Positions 1-8,884 of a stretch of DNA of 64,000 nucleotides are shown here, piece after piece. The notes beneath the pieces are model-generated. The model was not told the origin of the DNA. It ran no database searches and saw only the letters and a list, made by a program, of their open reading frames with translations. Source of the stretch: Tissierella sp. (lineage in GTDB: Bacteria > Bacillota > Clostridia > Tissierellales > Tissierellaceae); the NCBI RefSeq assembly GCF_031460495.1, contig NZ_JAVKTS010000006.1, forward strand, positions 96,779 to 160,778. The letters run 5' to 3'. Every line of letters begins with the position of its first letter. Position 1 is the first letter of the stretch. Position numbers and translations under genes: made by a program.

Positions 1-980
1 GTTGAATAATCAAAATGACTGTATATGGAGCTAATCATTACATTAGGCTCTCTAGCTGGTCCTAGGTTTATTTCTTCTATTTCAATAGTGCCTAGATTAA
101 AATCAGTTATATTATTGTTAAGGATTGAAATATTCTTTGAAAAAGAAATTCTATCTATAAAATCTGTACCGATGATAAAACTAACATCTCCAATTGTTTC
201 TGGATCTTCTGGATTTTCTGGGGCTTCATTCTCATTATGAAAAAATCCAATAGGTAGATTTATATGAGAAAATACACCTAGATCTATGATAGTTCTAAGG
301 TCTCCTTCTATTTTTGTGTCATTGGCAATATACATGGTATCACTATTGTTGAAATATTTACCTGGGCTTTCTGGGAATTCTTCTACATCAGTTAATTTAG
401 ATAGGTCGACTAAATATGTTTCTTTAGCATTATTATAAGATTCGGTTAAATCAAGTTGATTTTGAATTCTTATAGGAATAGTCATATTTGGCTTTTCATT
501 GTAAAAAAGGGCATTTTCAATATTGCTGCAATTTACATAGAATACTCTATCCTTAGTCCAAAACTGACTTGGATTGGATATATTTCCAAATTCAACAGGA
601 TTATTCACTAGTCTATAAACTTCTATATCCAGTGATTTTTCTGTTTCTCCTGCTGCAAAAATAATAGTTCCCTCTTCTATGGCAGAAAAATGCTCATTAC
701 TTCCGCTACCTGAGTATATTTTGTAGTCAAAGGAAATATCTTGGGTAGCGGGATTGTTTAGTTTAAATTTGACTACTGTGCTATGGCTAGTATCATAATC
801 TGCATAGATATTTTCCTCTAATTCATAACTTATGAGACTCCTATAATCTACTTCAAAAGAGCTTACCCCTTCAGCCATGGCTGGATTTGCCATGGGATAT
901 GCATTTATGACAATGGATTGAATTAAGATACATGCGACTAAAATCATATTAAGAGACCTTTTTAACTTAGATGAACACAT
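1..980 (-). CDS. Secreted protein, 5' part (runs off the window)
   Basis: An open frame of 326 codons runs from an ATG at 980 to the window edge without a stop. A strong ribosome site (GAAAGGAGG) precedes it. Residues 1-36 look like a signal peptide: Lys/Arg-rich start, a hydrophobic stretch (LNMILVACILIQSIVINAY), then small residues. The mature part, about residues 45-150, is beta-rich with acidic and Ser/Thr-rich turns and resembles a Calx-beta or similar Ig-like extracellular domain; this is a fold impression only. Near residues 255-270 there is a Glu/Pro/Asn-rich linker. It is separated from kamE by a 45-bp palindrome and is probably its own unit. The function is not recognised and the C-terminus is missing. 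Confidence 0.75.
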   Translation of the reverse strand, partial: MCSSKLKRSLNMILVACILIQSIVINAYPMANPAMAEGVSSFEVDYRSLISYELEENIYADYDTSHSTVVKFKLNNPATQDISFDYKIYSGSGSNEHFSAIEEGTIIFAAGETEKSLDIEVYRLVNNPVEFGNISNPSQFWTKDRVFYVNCSNIENALFYNEKPNMTIPIRIQNQLDLTESYNNAKETYLVDLSKLTDVEEFPESPGKYFNNSDTMYIANDTKIEGDLRTIIDLGVFSHINLPIGFFHNENEAPENPEDPETIGDVSFIIGTDFIDRISFSKNISILNNNITDFNLGTIEIEEINLGPAREPNVMISSIYSHFDYS

Positions 981-1054
981 ATTACCCCTCCTTTCAATGA
1001 CCGCAGTCATTTATAATTTAATATTACTATTTATTAGGAGAGTAGTCAATAAAA

Positions 1055-1099
1055 AATAAGTTTAAAAATCGGTGCCTGGCACCAATTTTTAAACTTATT
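1055..1099. repeat. 45-bp palindromic repeat, GGTGCC family, copy 1
   Basis: Perfect outer arms AATAAGTTT/AAACTTATT surround the core GGTGCCTGGCACC. Copies 2 (14827-14871) and 3 (49820-49864) have exactly the same length and core but different inner arm bases. Here the arms pair perfectly. It sits 3' of kamE and may act as its terminator. Confidence 0.8.
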
Positions 1100-1107
1100 G
1101 GAAATTG

Positions 1108-1866
1108 TTATACTAAGTCTCTGTTTACCATTTCTGTTACTACAAATGTTGCTATATCTTCTGCGTAGGAGCCTGTTCCGAAGCCTGCGTCATAACCTAG
1201 TTCTTTGGCTAATTCATGGCTGATCCTTGGTCCTCCACAAGCTAATACTACTTTATCTCTTAGGCCTTCTGCTTCTAGTAGTTCTACTAGTTGAGTAAGG
1301 TTTGGTATGTGAACATCTTTTTGTGTAACTACTTGGGATACTATTATTGCATCAGCATTTAACTCTATTGCCTTTGCTACTAATTCTTCATTAGGCACTT
1401 GTGAGCCTAGGTTATATGCATCTACGCCTTCATATCTTTCTAGACCAAAATGGCCTGCATATCCCTTCATGTTCATAATAGCGTCTATTCCTACTGTATG
1501 GGCATCTGTACCTGTACAAGCCCCTACTATAACTACTTTTCTCTTAATGTTATCTTTAATGTATTCTTCTACGGCTTCTTTAGATAGTACATCTACATCT
1601 ACCTTTGGAACTTCAATTTTTGTAAAGTCTACTGTATGAGTAGTTTTACCATATACTACAAAGTAAGTGTATCCTATGCCTAAGTCTTTTGAATATACTA
1701 CTGCTGGTTCATCAAATCCCATTTTTCTAGCTAGTTGACGAGCTGCTTCTGATGCTTCATCGCTTGCTGGTACTGGAAGTGTAAATCCCATTTGCACCAT
1801 ACCGTCATTCATTGTATCTCCATATGGTTTTATATTTGTTAAATCTACCTTTGCAATTTCCACCAT
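1108..1866 (-). CDS. kamE: Lysine 5,6-aminomutase, beta subunit
   Basis: This is the small subunit of the adenosylcobalamin- and PLP-dependent lysine 5,6-aminomutase. The enzyme moves the terminal amino group of beta-lysine or D-lysine to carbon 5 in anaerobic lysine fermentation. At 252 residues it has the usual length. The base-off cobalamin motif DxHxxG is visible as D121-A-H123-T-V-G126. K134 in MNMKGYAG corresponds by spacing to the PLP lysine of the family (Lys144, with His133, in the Clostridium enzyme). The Rossmann-like C-terminal half contains the GTGSYAED stretch. Its ATG overlaps the kamD stop by one base (TAATG), so the two subunits are translationally coupled. It is the last gene of the kdd-kamA-kamB-kamC-kamD-kamE operon. 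Confidence 0.95.
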   Translation of the reverse strand: MVEIAKVDLTNIKPYGDTMNDGMVQMGFTLPVPASDEASEAARQLARKMGFDEPAVVYSKDLGIGYTYFVVYGKTTHTVDFTKIEVPKVDVDVLSKEAVEEYIKDNIKRKVVIVGACTGTDAHTVGIDAIMNMKGYAGHFGLERYEGVDAYNLGSQVPNEELVAKAIELNADAIIVSQVVTQKDVHIPNLTQLVELLEAEGLRDKVVLACGGPRISHELAKELGYDAGFGTGSYAEDIATFVVTEMVNRDLV

Positions 1867-3419
1867 TATTTGTCACCTCCAAGCATCAATTCAATAAATG
1901 GATTTAAGTAACCTGAGTCCTTTTTAGCTACTCCGTCTAATCCTTTTCCACCTGTTCGTGACCTTTTTACTCCACCAAATTTACCTTGTTCTATAGTTTG
2001 GAATAATCCTTCTTTTTCTATTTGAGTAAGAAGAGCTTCTGCATTTTTTAGGACTTCTTGTGCTCTTGATTGAATCATTCCGCCTTCCTTAAATTCTATC
2101 TCATCTCCTAAGTTTCTAGCATTATTGAAGATATATTGAGCATTTTCAATGGATAGATATCTATCATGTAAATGAGGTGTATGGATTGCTTCTGTTAACA
2201 TTCCTAGTAATTGAATTCCTTGGTTTGTCATTATGGATACCATGTTGAACAATGCATTTTGTACATGTCCTTTAAATATATTTCCTGTCATGAATTTTGT
2301 TGGAGGCATGTACTTTAGTGGTGCTTTAGGGAATATTTCTCTTGCCATTTGAGCTTGAGATAATTCAAGTAAGAATCCATTTTCTACGCCTGGCTCCATT
2401 TCAAATGCATGGCCTAGTCCCATTTGTTCTTCTGGTATTCCAGCTTTTAATGCAAATTGTTCATTGATAAATTGTGAAGCTAATACTGTATGGGCTGCTT
2501 CTACTGCATCATCTGTAGTTAAGTAATTGTCTTCTCCAGTGTTGATGATGATTCCAGCGTAACCATTGATTATTCTTGAGAAATATTGGTCTACTAAGGT
2601 TCTTTGCATATTGATATCTCTAAATAAGATTCCGTATAATGCATCATTTAACATCATATCAAGTCTTTCGCTTGCTCCCATGGCAGCTATTTCTGGCATA
2701 CAAAGTCCTGAGCAATAGTTACATAATCTAATATATCTGCCTACTTCTTCTCCTACTTCATCTAATGCTGCTCTCATTAGTTTGAAGTTTTCTTGGGTAG
2801 CATAAGTTCCACCAAAACCTTCTGTTGTTGCACCATATGGTACATAGTCAAGCAAGGATTGTCCTGTAGTTCTGATAACTGCAATAACATCTGCTCCTTG
2901 ACGAGCTGCTGCTTGTGCTTGAACTATATCTTCGTGGATATTTCCTGTAGCTACTATTACATATAGATATGGTTTTGCACCTTCACCTATTGTATTTAGA
3001 TATTCTTCTCTTTTTTCTCTGTTTGCTTTGATTTTAGCTACTGTTTTTTCTGCCATTTCATATATAGTTTCTTTGATTTTAGCTTCATCTTGGGCTGGAA
3101 GTCTTGTAATGTCTATTTCACCTGTTGCTATTTTCTCAGCGATTTCTTGAGGTGTAAGTCCTGTGTTTACTACTGCGTTTCCTATCCAGTATGCAGCACC
3201 TCTTTCAAGGCCTCCACCTTCTTTTATATTGTCTACAACAACATTTGGAAGTGGTTTTTCTATTTCATCTACTCCATCTATTCCTAGAAGTCTGACTATT
3301 GTTCGCTCTGTTGCAACAGTTGTATGTCCATCTATGAATTTTTGCACTTCATCTGCAATATTTTTAGCTGCATTTCTTGAGCTATCAATTAATTTTTGAT
3401 CAAGATTTAATTTTGACAT
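1866..3419 (-). CDS. kamD: Lysine 5,6-aminomutase, alpha subunit
   Basis: Large TIM-barrel subunit of lysine 5,6-aminomutase, 517 residues, the normal family length. With KamE it binds adenosylcobalamin and PLP and carries out the radical 1,2-amino shift on beta-lysine, giving 3,5-diaminohexanoate. Family-typical stretches include GGGLERGAAYWIGNAV (about residues 68-83) and the glycine-rich GATTEGFGGTYATQENF region near residue 200. The start MSKLNLDQKL is preceded by an AAAGTGAGG-type site. It follows the MutS-like gene after about 70 bp that contain a GGGACA-type repeat, and overlaps kamE by one base. No truncation or missing block is seen. Confidence 0.95.
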   Translation of the reverse strand: MSKLNLDQKLIDSSRNAAKNIADEVQKFIDGHTTVATERTIVRLLGIDGVDEIEKPLPNVVVDNIKEGGGLERGAAYWIGNAVVNTGLTPQEIAEKIATGEIDITRLPAQDEAKIKETIYEMAEKTVAKIKANREKREEYLNTIGEGAKPYLYVIVATGNIHEDIVQAQAAARQGADVIAVIRTTGQSLLDYVPYGATTEGFGGTYATQENFKLMRAALDEVGEEVGRYIRLCNYCSGLCMPEIAAMGASERLDMMLNDALYGILFRDINMQRTLVDQYFSRIINGYAGIIINTGEDNYLTTDDAVEAAHTVLASQFINEQFALKAGIPEEQMGLGHAFEMEPGVENGFLLELSQAQMAREIFPKAPLKYMPPTKFMTGNIFKGHVQNALFNMVSIMTNQGIQLLGMLTEAIHTPHLHDRYLSIENAQYIFNNARNLGDEIEFKEGGMIQSRAQEVLKNAEALLTQIEKEGLFQTIEQGKFGGVKRSRTGGKGLDGVAKKDSGYLNPFIELMLGGDK

Positions 3420-3461
3420 AGTTTATTACCTCACTTTCTTTGAAGTCTTGTGGAAGGACAT

Positions 3462-3490
3462 GTGGGACACAACTCCTGTCCCTCTGTCCC
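3462..3490. repeat. GGGACA repeat, copy 1
   Basis: Copy of a dispersed intergenic element with the pattern GGGACAnnACTCCTGTCCC followed by TCTGTCCC. It lies inside the kam operon between the MutS-like gene and kamD and stops two bases before the MutS-like stop codon. Confidence 0.75.
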
Positions 3491-3491
3491 A

Positions 3492-5111
3492 TTATTTTAA
3501 AAAACTTTCTGCTAGCTTAAGCACTTCTTTATTTAGTCCCATTATTCTTGCTATGTTTAGTGCGTCTTTGGGGACTTCTTCTTGGTTTTTTACTACTTTT
3601 AGTCTGTAGTCCATATGTTTATTGATTATGTCCAATTTATCTTCTTTGGAGATTTCCAGTGCTAGGTCTCCAAAGTCCAATTTGGATAGTCCTACTACTT
3701 GGAGGTGGGCTACATTATCTAAATTAGCCACATTATCATAATGGGTAGTTAGTAATGTAATTGATTTTTTCTCCTTGAGATATGCTACGATTGCCTTTGA
3801 TATTGCATAGCCTTCCTCTGGATTTGTGCCTCTTGCTAATTCATCTATGAGGATTATGCCCTTTTCATCTGCCATTGATATGGCTTCTCCAACTATTTTG
3901 ATCTCTCCCCCGAAGGTGGAAAGTCCTGAGTCAGTTGATTGCATATCTCCTATGGAGGATTTAATAAAATTATTAAGTCCTAGTTTCATAGATTTAGCTG
4001 GAACAAAAAGTCCATATTGTGCCATGGCTGACAATAGCCCTACTAGTTTTAAGCTGATGGTCTTTCCTCCCATATTAGCTCCTGTGATACAGGCTACTCC
4101 TTCTCTTAGGGCTATAGATATAGGTGTAAAGCTTAGTCCCTTAGTCTTTAAGAAATCTGCTACCTTGGGATGGATTCCATCTTGAATTTCTACACTATGT
4201 TCTTCAGTTATTTGTGGTTTTATACCATCTATATCTAAAGCAAATTTTGCTTTTCCTAATATTAAGTCTAATTTTCCTATATGGGACATATTTCTAAAGA
4301 TTTCTTTCCTTCTCTTATTTACTTCCTTGGACAATTCTTCTCTTATTCTTAGTTCTTCTTTTTCTTCTCTATCCTTTAAGATGAGGATTTGTCTTTCAAG
4401 CAAGGTCATTTTTTCCGAAGGCTTAATAGCGAATTTTATGTTCATATAGGTTTCTGATACATAAGTAAGATAAGGATACTCTTCTACTTTCTCAATTAAA
4501 TCCTTTCTATCCTTTGGTATGACAATGGAAGAATCGGGTCTTAGGTCGATATTTAGTTCATCCTTTATCTTTTCCTTTATTTCTTTTTTCTCTAGCTTTA
4601 TTTCTTTATCTGCGTTCCTTTTTTTCTCTCTTATATCTCTTAATTCCATTGAATATGCATCATATATATAAAAGGTTGATATCCCTGTGTTCTCAGGGTC
4701 TAGGGCTTTCTCTAGAGATAGTATTGGTCTTATTTCAGTATCATCAAATACTGGAATATTATTTTGTTTTATTAATAAGTCTAAGTCTTTAACTAAAAAA
4801 AGAAAGTTTTTAATCTCAAATAGCTCAACTTCTGTAAGAATAAAGCCCTCCATTGTTCTTTTCACCGAGGTTCTTAAATCCTTTATATGAGCAAAGATAT
4901 TGTTAAACTCCCTTCTTATGTCCTTGTTTTCAACTAATGGAATAAACTTTTCAAGTTTATCTAATTCTTCCATCAATTCATTCTTTCTGTGGACTTCAAA
5001 TTCCTTTAATCTACTTTTATACATCATTCCGTATGGTGTAAGAGTAGATATTTTATTTAATATATATTGAAAATCTAAAGATTCTTTTGTACTTTCATCC
5101 ATAAATCTCAT
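3492..5111 (-). CDS. MutS-family ATPase of the lysine aminomutase cluster (KamC-type)
   Basis: A 539-residue protein with the ATPase half of the MutS family: Walker A GANMGGKT at about 344-351, the MutS signature DSGLSTFGGE at 394-403, and Walker B IILIDE at 419-424. The N-terminal half is helical and charged (EKKEIKEKIKDEL near 175-187), like the lever and clamp of MutS, but no mismatch-recognition domain is visible. The start chosen is ATG 5111, one base after the upstream TAA and 8 nt from AGGTGG; a GTG four codons earlier has no spacing for a ribosome site. Genes of this type accompany kamD/kamE in other lysine fermenters. A role in reactivating or loading cobalamin into the mutase is inference, by analogy with other B12-mutase chaperones. 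Confidence 0.8.
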   Translation of the reverse strand: MRFMDESTKESLDFQYILNKISTLTPYGMMYKSRLKEFEVHRKNELMEELDKLEKFIPLVENKDIRREFNNIFAHIKDLRTSVKRTMEGFILTEVELFEIKNFLFLVKDLDLLIKQNNIPVFDDTEIRPILSLEKALDPENTGISTFYIYDAYSMELRDIREKKRNADKEIKLEKKEIKEKIKDELNIDLRPDSSIVIPKDRKDLIEKVEEYPYLTYVSETYMNIKFAIKPSEKMTLLERQILILKDREEKEELRIREELSKEVNKRRKEIFRNMSHIGKLDLILGKAKFALDIDGIKPQITEEHSVEIQDGIHPKVADFLKTKGLSFTPISIALREGVACITGANMGGKTISLKLVGLLSAMAQYGLFVPAKSMKLGLNNFIKSSIGDMQSTDSGLSTFGGEIKIVGEAISMADEKGIILIDELARGTNPEEGYAISKAIVAYLKEKKSITLLTTHYDNVANLDNVAHLQVVGLSKLDFGDLALEISKEDKLDIINKHMDYRLKVVKNQEEVPKDALNIARIMGLNKEVLKLAESFLK

Positions 5112-5112
5112 A

Positions 5113-6141
5113 TTATTCACCACCTAATATTAAATCCATTACTGGGATAGTGTTAATGTAGGATTTCATTTTTGCTAAAAAATCTACTGGCTCAAAGTAA
5201 TATCCTTGTGGTGCATAAGGATTTAATGTTATACCAATCAGATTGATTGGGTCTAATACTTTTATTCTAACACCTTGTTTCATGAACTTTAGCCAATCTC
5301 TAGGTTCTATAAATATCCTTGTTCCATCACGAATTACAATATCTATGTTTTTATATTTTCTTGTTGATCTAGTCAAATCCTCTAATGTACCATTGACTAA
5401 AGAACCTGGAATAACTAAATATCTTGAGTTATCCTTTAGGTGATCACCAATTATATGGCCTGCATTTAAGGCTGTTTTTAATTGGATTTTATCTATATTA
5501 TTATTTTCATCTATTACTGCTAATTGGTTGTCCTCTATTAACTCTCTAATGCTATCTCTTGCTGTCTGATCTTCTATGGTAGAGAGTCCTAAGGTATTGA
5601 CTACATGGATTGTTTCCTCTATGGCTTTATTCATATCCCTAGATAATACTGCACCTGTAGCTAAAATTGTAGCCTCTGATATTGCTGGAGCTGCTTGAGA
5701 CAACCTGTCTAATGCTCCGTCTATTATTGTAAACTTCGCACCTAGGCTTAGCATCATATCACAAACTGCTTTTATTTCAGATAGGCGCTGGGGGCCTGCT
5801 ATTTGCACATAGCCCCCATCTTTTACTTTGCCTATTATTATATCACCAAGGGGTGTTCTGTAATCTGTTACTTTTAGTATTTCTATATTAGCATCTCCAA
5901 GTTCTAACATACCTGTTGATGTTGCAATAAAAGATCCTTCATCTAGGAATATACGAGGCTTTTCTGTTTCAGTTACAATATCTAAGGATTCGCCATCACG
6001 ACCAATAGATGTAATTCCAATAGATACTCCTTCATCAATTGCTTCACCTATTAAATGGTTTAGAGATACTGTCTTTCCACTATTTTTAGCCATTCCTACT
6101 ATGGATACTATTTTGTATTTACCATTTATTAGTTCTAGCAT
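5113..6141 (-). CDS. P-loop protein of the lysine aminomutase cluster (KamB-type)
   Basis: A 342-residue protein with an N-terminal Walker A motif GMAKNSGKT (residues 16-24), so a P-loop NTPase. The rest has alternating Rossmann-like beta/alpha stretches (for example FTIIDGALDRLSQAAPAI near 138) and no membrane segments. It lies between kamA and the MutS-like gene; its TAA is one base from the next ATG, so the pair is tightly coupled. Homologues sit beside lysine 5,6-aminomutase genes in other fermenters and are annotated without function. A two-component ATP-dependent mutase reactivase made of this protein and its MutS-like partner is a reasonable inference. The start ATG has GGAGGT 6 nt upstream. 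Confidence 0.75.
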   Translation of the reverse strand: MLELINGKYKIVSIVGMAKNSGKTVSLNHLIGEAIDEGVSIGITSIGRDGESLDIVTETEKPRIFLDEGSFIATSTGMLELGDANIEILKVTDYRTPLGDIIIGKVKDGGYVQIAGPQRLSEIKAVCDMMLSLGAKFTIIDGALDRLSQAAPAISEATILATGAVLSRDMNKAIEETIHVVNTLGLSTIEDQTARDSIRELIEDNQLAVIDENNNIDKIQLKTALNAGHIIGDHLKDNSRYLVIPGSLVNGTLEDLTRSTRKYKNIDIVIRDGTRIFIEPRDWLKFMKQGVRIKVLDPINLIGITLNPYAPQGYYFEPVDFLAKMKSYINTIPVMDLILGGE

Positions 6142-6158
6142 TGAAAAACCTCCTTATT

Positions 6159-6186
6159 CAGTGAAGGACCCTGAGGTCCTTCACTG
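6159..6186 (-). other. Perfect hairpin between kamA and kamB
   Basis: A 12-bp perfect stem (CAGTGAAGGACC / GGTCCTTCACTG) with a CTGA loop lies 4 bases after the kamA stop and about 17 bases before the kamB start. On the minus strand no U-run follows, so it looks like an mRNA stabilising or processing hairpin rather than a terminator. Confidence 0.65.
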
Positions 6187-6190
6187 TGTT

Positions 6191-7441
6191 TTAGTTGTGT
6201 CTTTTGTGTCTTGCTAAATCATTTGGTTCCATTGATTTTACTTCTGGTCCTTGTAATAGTTCTGCTACACCAGTGATCAATGGTTTTTTCTTACCTGTAC
6301 AAATATCACATTTACATGGTTCTTCTAGTATTTGTGGTTCAGTATAAGTTGTGATTACACCTTCAAAGTTTCTTAGTACTACCTTAGTAGGTGATTGAGA
6401 AATTATATATTGAGGCATTACTGGAGTTTTTCCTCCTCCACCAGGTGCGTCAACTACAAATGTAGGTACTGCATATCCTGATGTATGTCCTCTTAATGCT
6501 TCAATTATTTCAATTCCTTTTGATACTTTTGTTCTAAAATGCTCAATTCCCATGGAAAGGTCACATTGATAGATGTAATAAGGTCTTACTCTCATCTTAA
6601 CTAATCCATGTACTAAATCCTTCATTATATGTGGACAATCGTTGATTCCTCTTAGAAGTACTGATTGGTTTCCTAATGGAATACCTGCATCTGCTAACTT
6701 TGCACAAGCTGCTGCTGATTCAGGAGTAATTTCCTTTGGATGATTAAAGTGAGTATTTAACCAAATTGGATGATATTTCTTTAGCATATTTACTAAATCA
6801 TCTGTAATTCTTTGTGGTAATACTACAGGCGTACGACTTCCTATTCTCACTATTTCTACATGAGGTATTTCTCTTAGTTTTTTGATGATATATTCCAATA
6901 CATCATCTCCAACTAATAATGCATCTCCACCTGAAAGTAATACATCTCTTACTTGTGGAGTATTTCTAATATATTCAATACATGCGTCTATTCTATCTCT
7001 AGGTACTCCCATGTCATTTTGTCCTGCAAATCTTCTTCTAGTACAATGTCTGCAGTACATTGAACATTGGTCAGTTATAAGGAATAATACTCTATCTGGG
7101 TATCTGTGAGTTATTCCTGGTACTGGTGAATCTTCGTCTTCGTGTAATGGGTCTTCTAGGTCAGATTCACTGATATGAGTTTCCATTAAAGTAGGAACTG
7201 CTTGCATTCTAACTGGGCAGTTGTGATCATCTGGATCCATTAAAGAAGCATAATAAGGTGTAATACCTACTCTGAATTTTTCCATTACTGTACCAATGTT
7301 TTTCTCTTCTTCTTCTGTTAAGTTAATAATTTTTCTTAATGTATCTACATCTGTAACTCTGTTTCTTACTTGCCATTTCCAGTCATTCCATTCTTCTTCG
7401 GTTACATTTTTCCAAATTTCAATTTCTTTATAATGTCTCAC
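6191..7441 (-). CDS. kamA: L-lysine 2,3-aminomutase
   Basis: Radical SAM, PLP-dependent enzyme converting L-lysine to beta-lysine, the first step of lysine fermentation. It has 416 residues, the usual length. The radical SAM cysteines are C126, C130 and C133 (CSMYCRHC). The PLP-lysine motif PGGGGKTPV is near residue 338, and a C-terminal zinc-type cluster CKCDIC is present. The ATG has a GGGGG ribosome site upstream. It is the second gene of the operon, after kdd. EpmB-type proteins are also related, but those lack the long C-terminal zinc region and would not sit in this operon, so assignment as KamA is firm. Confidence 0.96.
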   Translation of the reverse strand: MRHYKEIEIWKNVTEEEWNDWKWQVRNRVTDVDTLRKIINLTEEEEKNIGTVMEKFRVGITPYYASLMDPDDHNCPVRMQAVPTLMETHISESDLEDPLHEDEDSPVPGITHRYPDRVLFLITDQCSMYCRHCTRRRFAGQNDMGVPRDRIDACIEYIRNTPQVRDVLLSGGDALLVGDDVLEYIIKKLREIPHVEIVRIGSRTPVVLPQRITDDLVNMLKKYHPIWLNTHFNHPKEITPESAAACAKLADAGIPLGNQSVLLRGINDCPHIMKDLVHGLVKMRVRPYYIYQCDLSMGIEHFRTKVSKGIEIIEALRGHTSGYAVPTFVVDAPGGGGKTPVMPQYIISQSPTKVVLRNFEGVITTYTEPQILEEPCKCDICTGKKKPLITGVAELLQGPEVKSMEPNDLARHKRHN

Positions 7442-7467
7442 TTAATTAACCCCCTTATATTTTAGTT

Positions 7468-7546
7468 AATAACTAACAGTGAATAGTGATGCAAAGGGGA
7501 CTGCCCCTCTGCTCCATGTGGGACAGTACTCCTGTCCCTCTGTCCC
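7468..7546. repeat. Mixed repeat: TAGTGAA type plus GGGACA copy 2
   Basis: Between kdd and kamA. Bases 7468-7490 carry AACAGTGAATAGTGA, related to the TAGTGAATAG family seen near 28.5, 30.1 and 48 kb. Bases 7520-7546 are a full GGGACAGTACTCCTGTCCC-plus-TCTGTCCC copy, and 7495-7515 a partial one. The copy ends on the first base of the kdd stop triplet. Confidence 0.65.
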
Positions 7547-8583
7547 TACGCGTATAGTTCTGTGAATATTTTTCTTAGTTCTGCTGATTCTCTCATTAGT
7601 TCTAATGATATTGCTGCATGTCCTTTTGTATATCCGTTTCCTACTATCATGTTTACATCCTTGCCTACTCCTTCTGCTCCTAAAGCAGCTTTTGTAAAGC
7701 TTGTAGCCATACTGAAGAAGTATACTACTCCATCATCTTTACAGATTAGGATTGATGACATTTCTGTATTTTGTATATTTACTGTATTGATTACTACATC
7801 AGCTAATTCTCCATTTGTAGCTTCTGAAACTTTTTCAAGGATTTCTACTGCATCTGTTGCATTAGCTTTAATATATACATCTGCTAAATTAGCATCTTTA
7901 CATCTTTGAATTGTAGTATCTCTTGAGCCTATGCAGATAACTTTACCTGTAACTCCTGCTCTTTTCTTTGCTTCGTATAGACAAAGCATACCTGATTTAC
8001 CTGTTCCACCTATTACTACAACTGTATCTCCAGGTTTAACTAATTTTGCTGTTTGGGCTGGTGCTCCAGCTACATCTAATACTGATAATGCTAAGTTTTC
8101 TGGCATATCTGACGGAATTTTAGCGTAGATTCCTGATTCAAATAGTATAGCTTTTCCAACTATATCTACTTGGTCAACATCTGATCTGATTTCTTTAAAT
8201 TCGTCTATGCGAAGTGGTGTAAGTGATAATGATACTAATGTAGCAATTTTGTCTCCAACTTTAAGATCTATTTTTCCTTCTAAAGCTGGTCCAATTTTTT
8301 CTACTGTACCAATTAACATTCCGCCTGAGCCTGTAACTGGGTTTTGGTGTTTACCTCTTTCTGCTACAATGCCCTTCATTATTTTCTTGATTTCTTCTAT
8401 GTCTCCCTTAGCTTGCTCTTTAATTTGTGTAAAGCTTGCTGAGTCTACGTTCAATGTTTGTACGTCAATAAGTATTTCGTTGTCATAAATCTCCATATCG
8501 TTGTCAATTTTTAATGCTGGTTGTGGCAACACTCCCTTTGGTTCAATAACCCTGTGTGTACCATATGGATTTCCTTTTTTCAT
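7546..8583 (-). CDS. kdd: L-erythro-3,5-diaminohexanoate dehydrogenase
   Basis: NAD-dependent oxidative deamination of 3,5-diaminohexanoate to 3-keto-5-aminohexanoate, the third step of lysine fermentation. 345 residues; the N-terminal block (GNPYGTHRVIEPKGVLPQPA) is typical of characterised Kdd proteins. The Rossmann nucleotide-binding loop IGGTGKSG is at 191-198, inside a medium-chain dehydrogenase-like fold. It is the first gene of the operon; its ATG has an AGGAGG site. A sigma-54 promoter lies about 65-80 bp upstream. It is the only kam operon gene whose upstream region is long enough for enhancer control. Confidence 0.93.
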   Translation of the reverse strand: MKKGNPYGTHRVIEPKGVLPQPALKIDNDMEIYDNEILIDVQTLNVDSASFTQIKEQAKGDIEEIKKIMKGIVAERGKHQNPVTGSGGMLIGTVEKIGPALEGKIDLKVGDKIATLVSLSLTPLRIDEFKEIRSDVDQVDIVGKAILFESGIYAKIPSDMPENLALSVLDVAGAPAQTAKLVKPGDTVVVIGGTGKSGMLCLYEAKKRAGVTGKVICIGSRDTTIQRCKDANLADVYIKANATDAVEILEKVSEATNGELADVVINTVNIQNTEMSSILICKDDGVVYFFSMATSFTKAALGAEGVGKDVNMIVGNGYTKGHAAISLELMRESAELRKIFTELYA

Positions 8584-8646
8584 TTGACATTCCTCCTAAA
8601 TATTATTGAATTTTATTTATTTACTTAATTCACCATGATTAATTAA

Positions 8647-8663
8647 TGCAACATTCATGCCAA
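8647..8663 (-). promoter_or_regulatory. Sigma-54 promoter of the kam operon
   Basis: Read on the minus strand: TTGGCATGAATGTTGCA, matching the -24/-12 consensus TGGCAyr-N4-TTGCA with both GG and GC in place. It lies 64 bp upstream of the kdd start and downstream of a sigma-54 activator gene. An almost identical element precedes the thiolase operon (60137-60153). Confidence 0.9.
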
Positions 8664-8752
8664 AGTTAGGATACAGCCAATTTAGAATTAAATATTATAA
8701 ATTGTGAATAAAAATACAATGTTTTAGGGTTTTTTTCAATTTATTGTTCTTA

Positions 8753-8803
8753 TTCTGGTATTTTTCTAGTGAAATAATAGAAAGTATACTATTTCTACCA
8801 GAA
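8753..8803. promoter_or_regulatory. Nested dyads, candidate enhancer sites of the kam activator
   Basis: Outer arms TTCTGGTA (8753-8760) and TACCAGAA (8796-8803) flank an inner pair GAAATA (8771-8776) and TATTTC (8790-8795). They lie roughly 90-155 bp upstream of the sigma-54 promoter, the usual place for activator binding. They could alternatively form an RNA hairpin. Confidence 0.45.
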
Positions 8804-8857
8804 GATTGGTGCCGGATTTTGGGCGAAGTAACGGAGATGCTTTTTTGTCTTTTGAAT

Positions 8858-8884
8858 GGGACAGTACTCCTGTCCATCTGTCCC
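8858..8884. repeat. GGGACA repeat, copy 3
   Basis: GGGACAGTACTCCTGTCC plus ATCTGTCCC, at the 3' end of the sigma-54 activator gene. One base (A for C) differs from copy 2. The 321-bp gap 8584-8904 otherwise holds the promoter and dyads. Confidence 0.75.

Noticed and set aside
25..240. 71-codon plus-strand ORF at the window start
   Set aside because: Antisense to the secreted-protein frame, which has a signal peptide and strong ribosome site.
3492..5111. MutS2 DNA-repair protein
   Set aside because: No Smr domain and no mismatch-recognition part; the operon context is cobalamin mutase.
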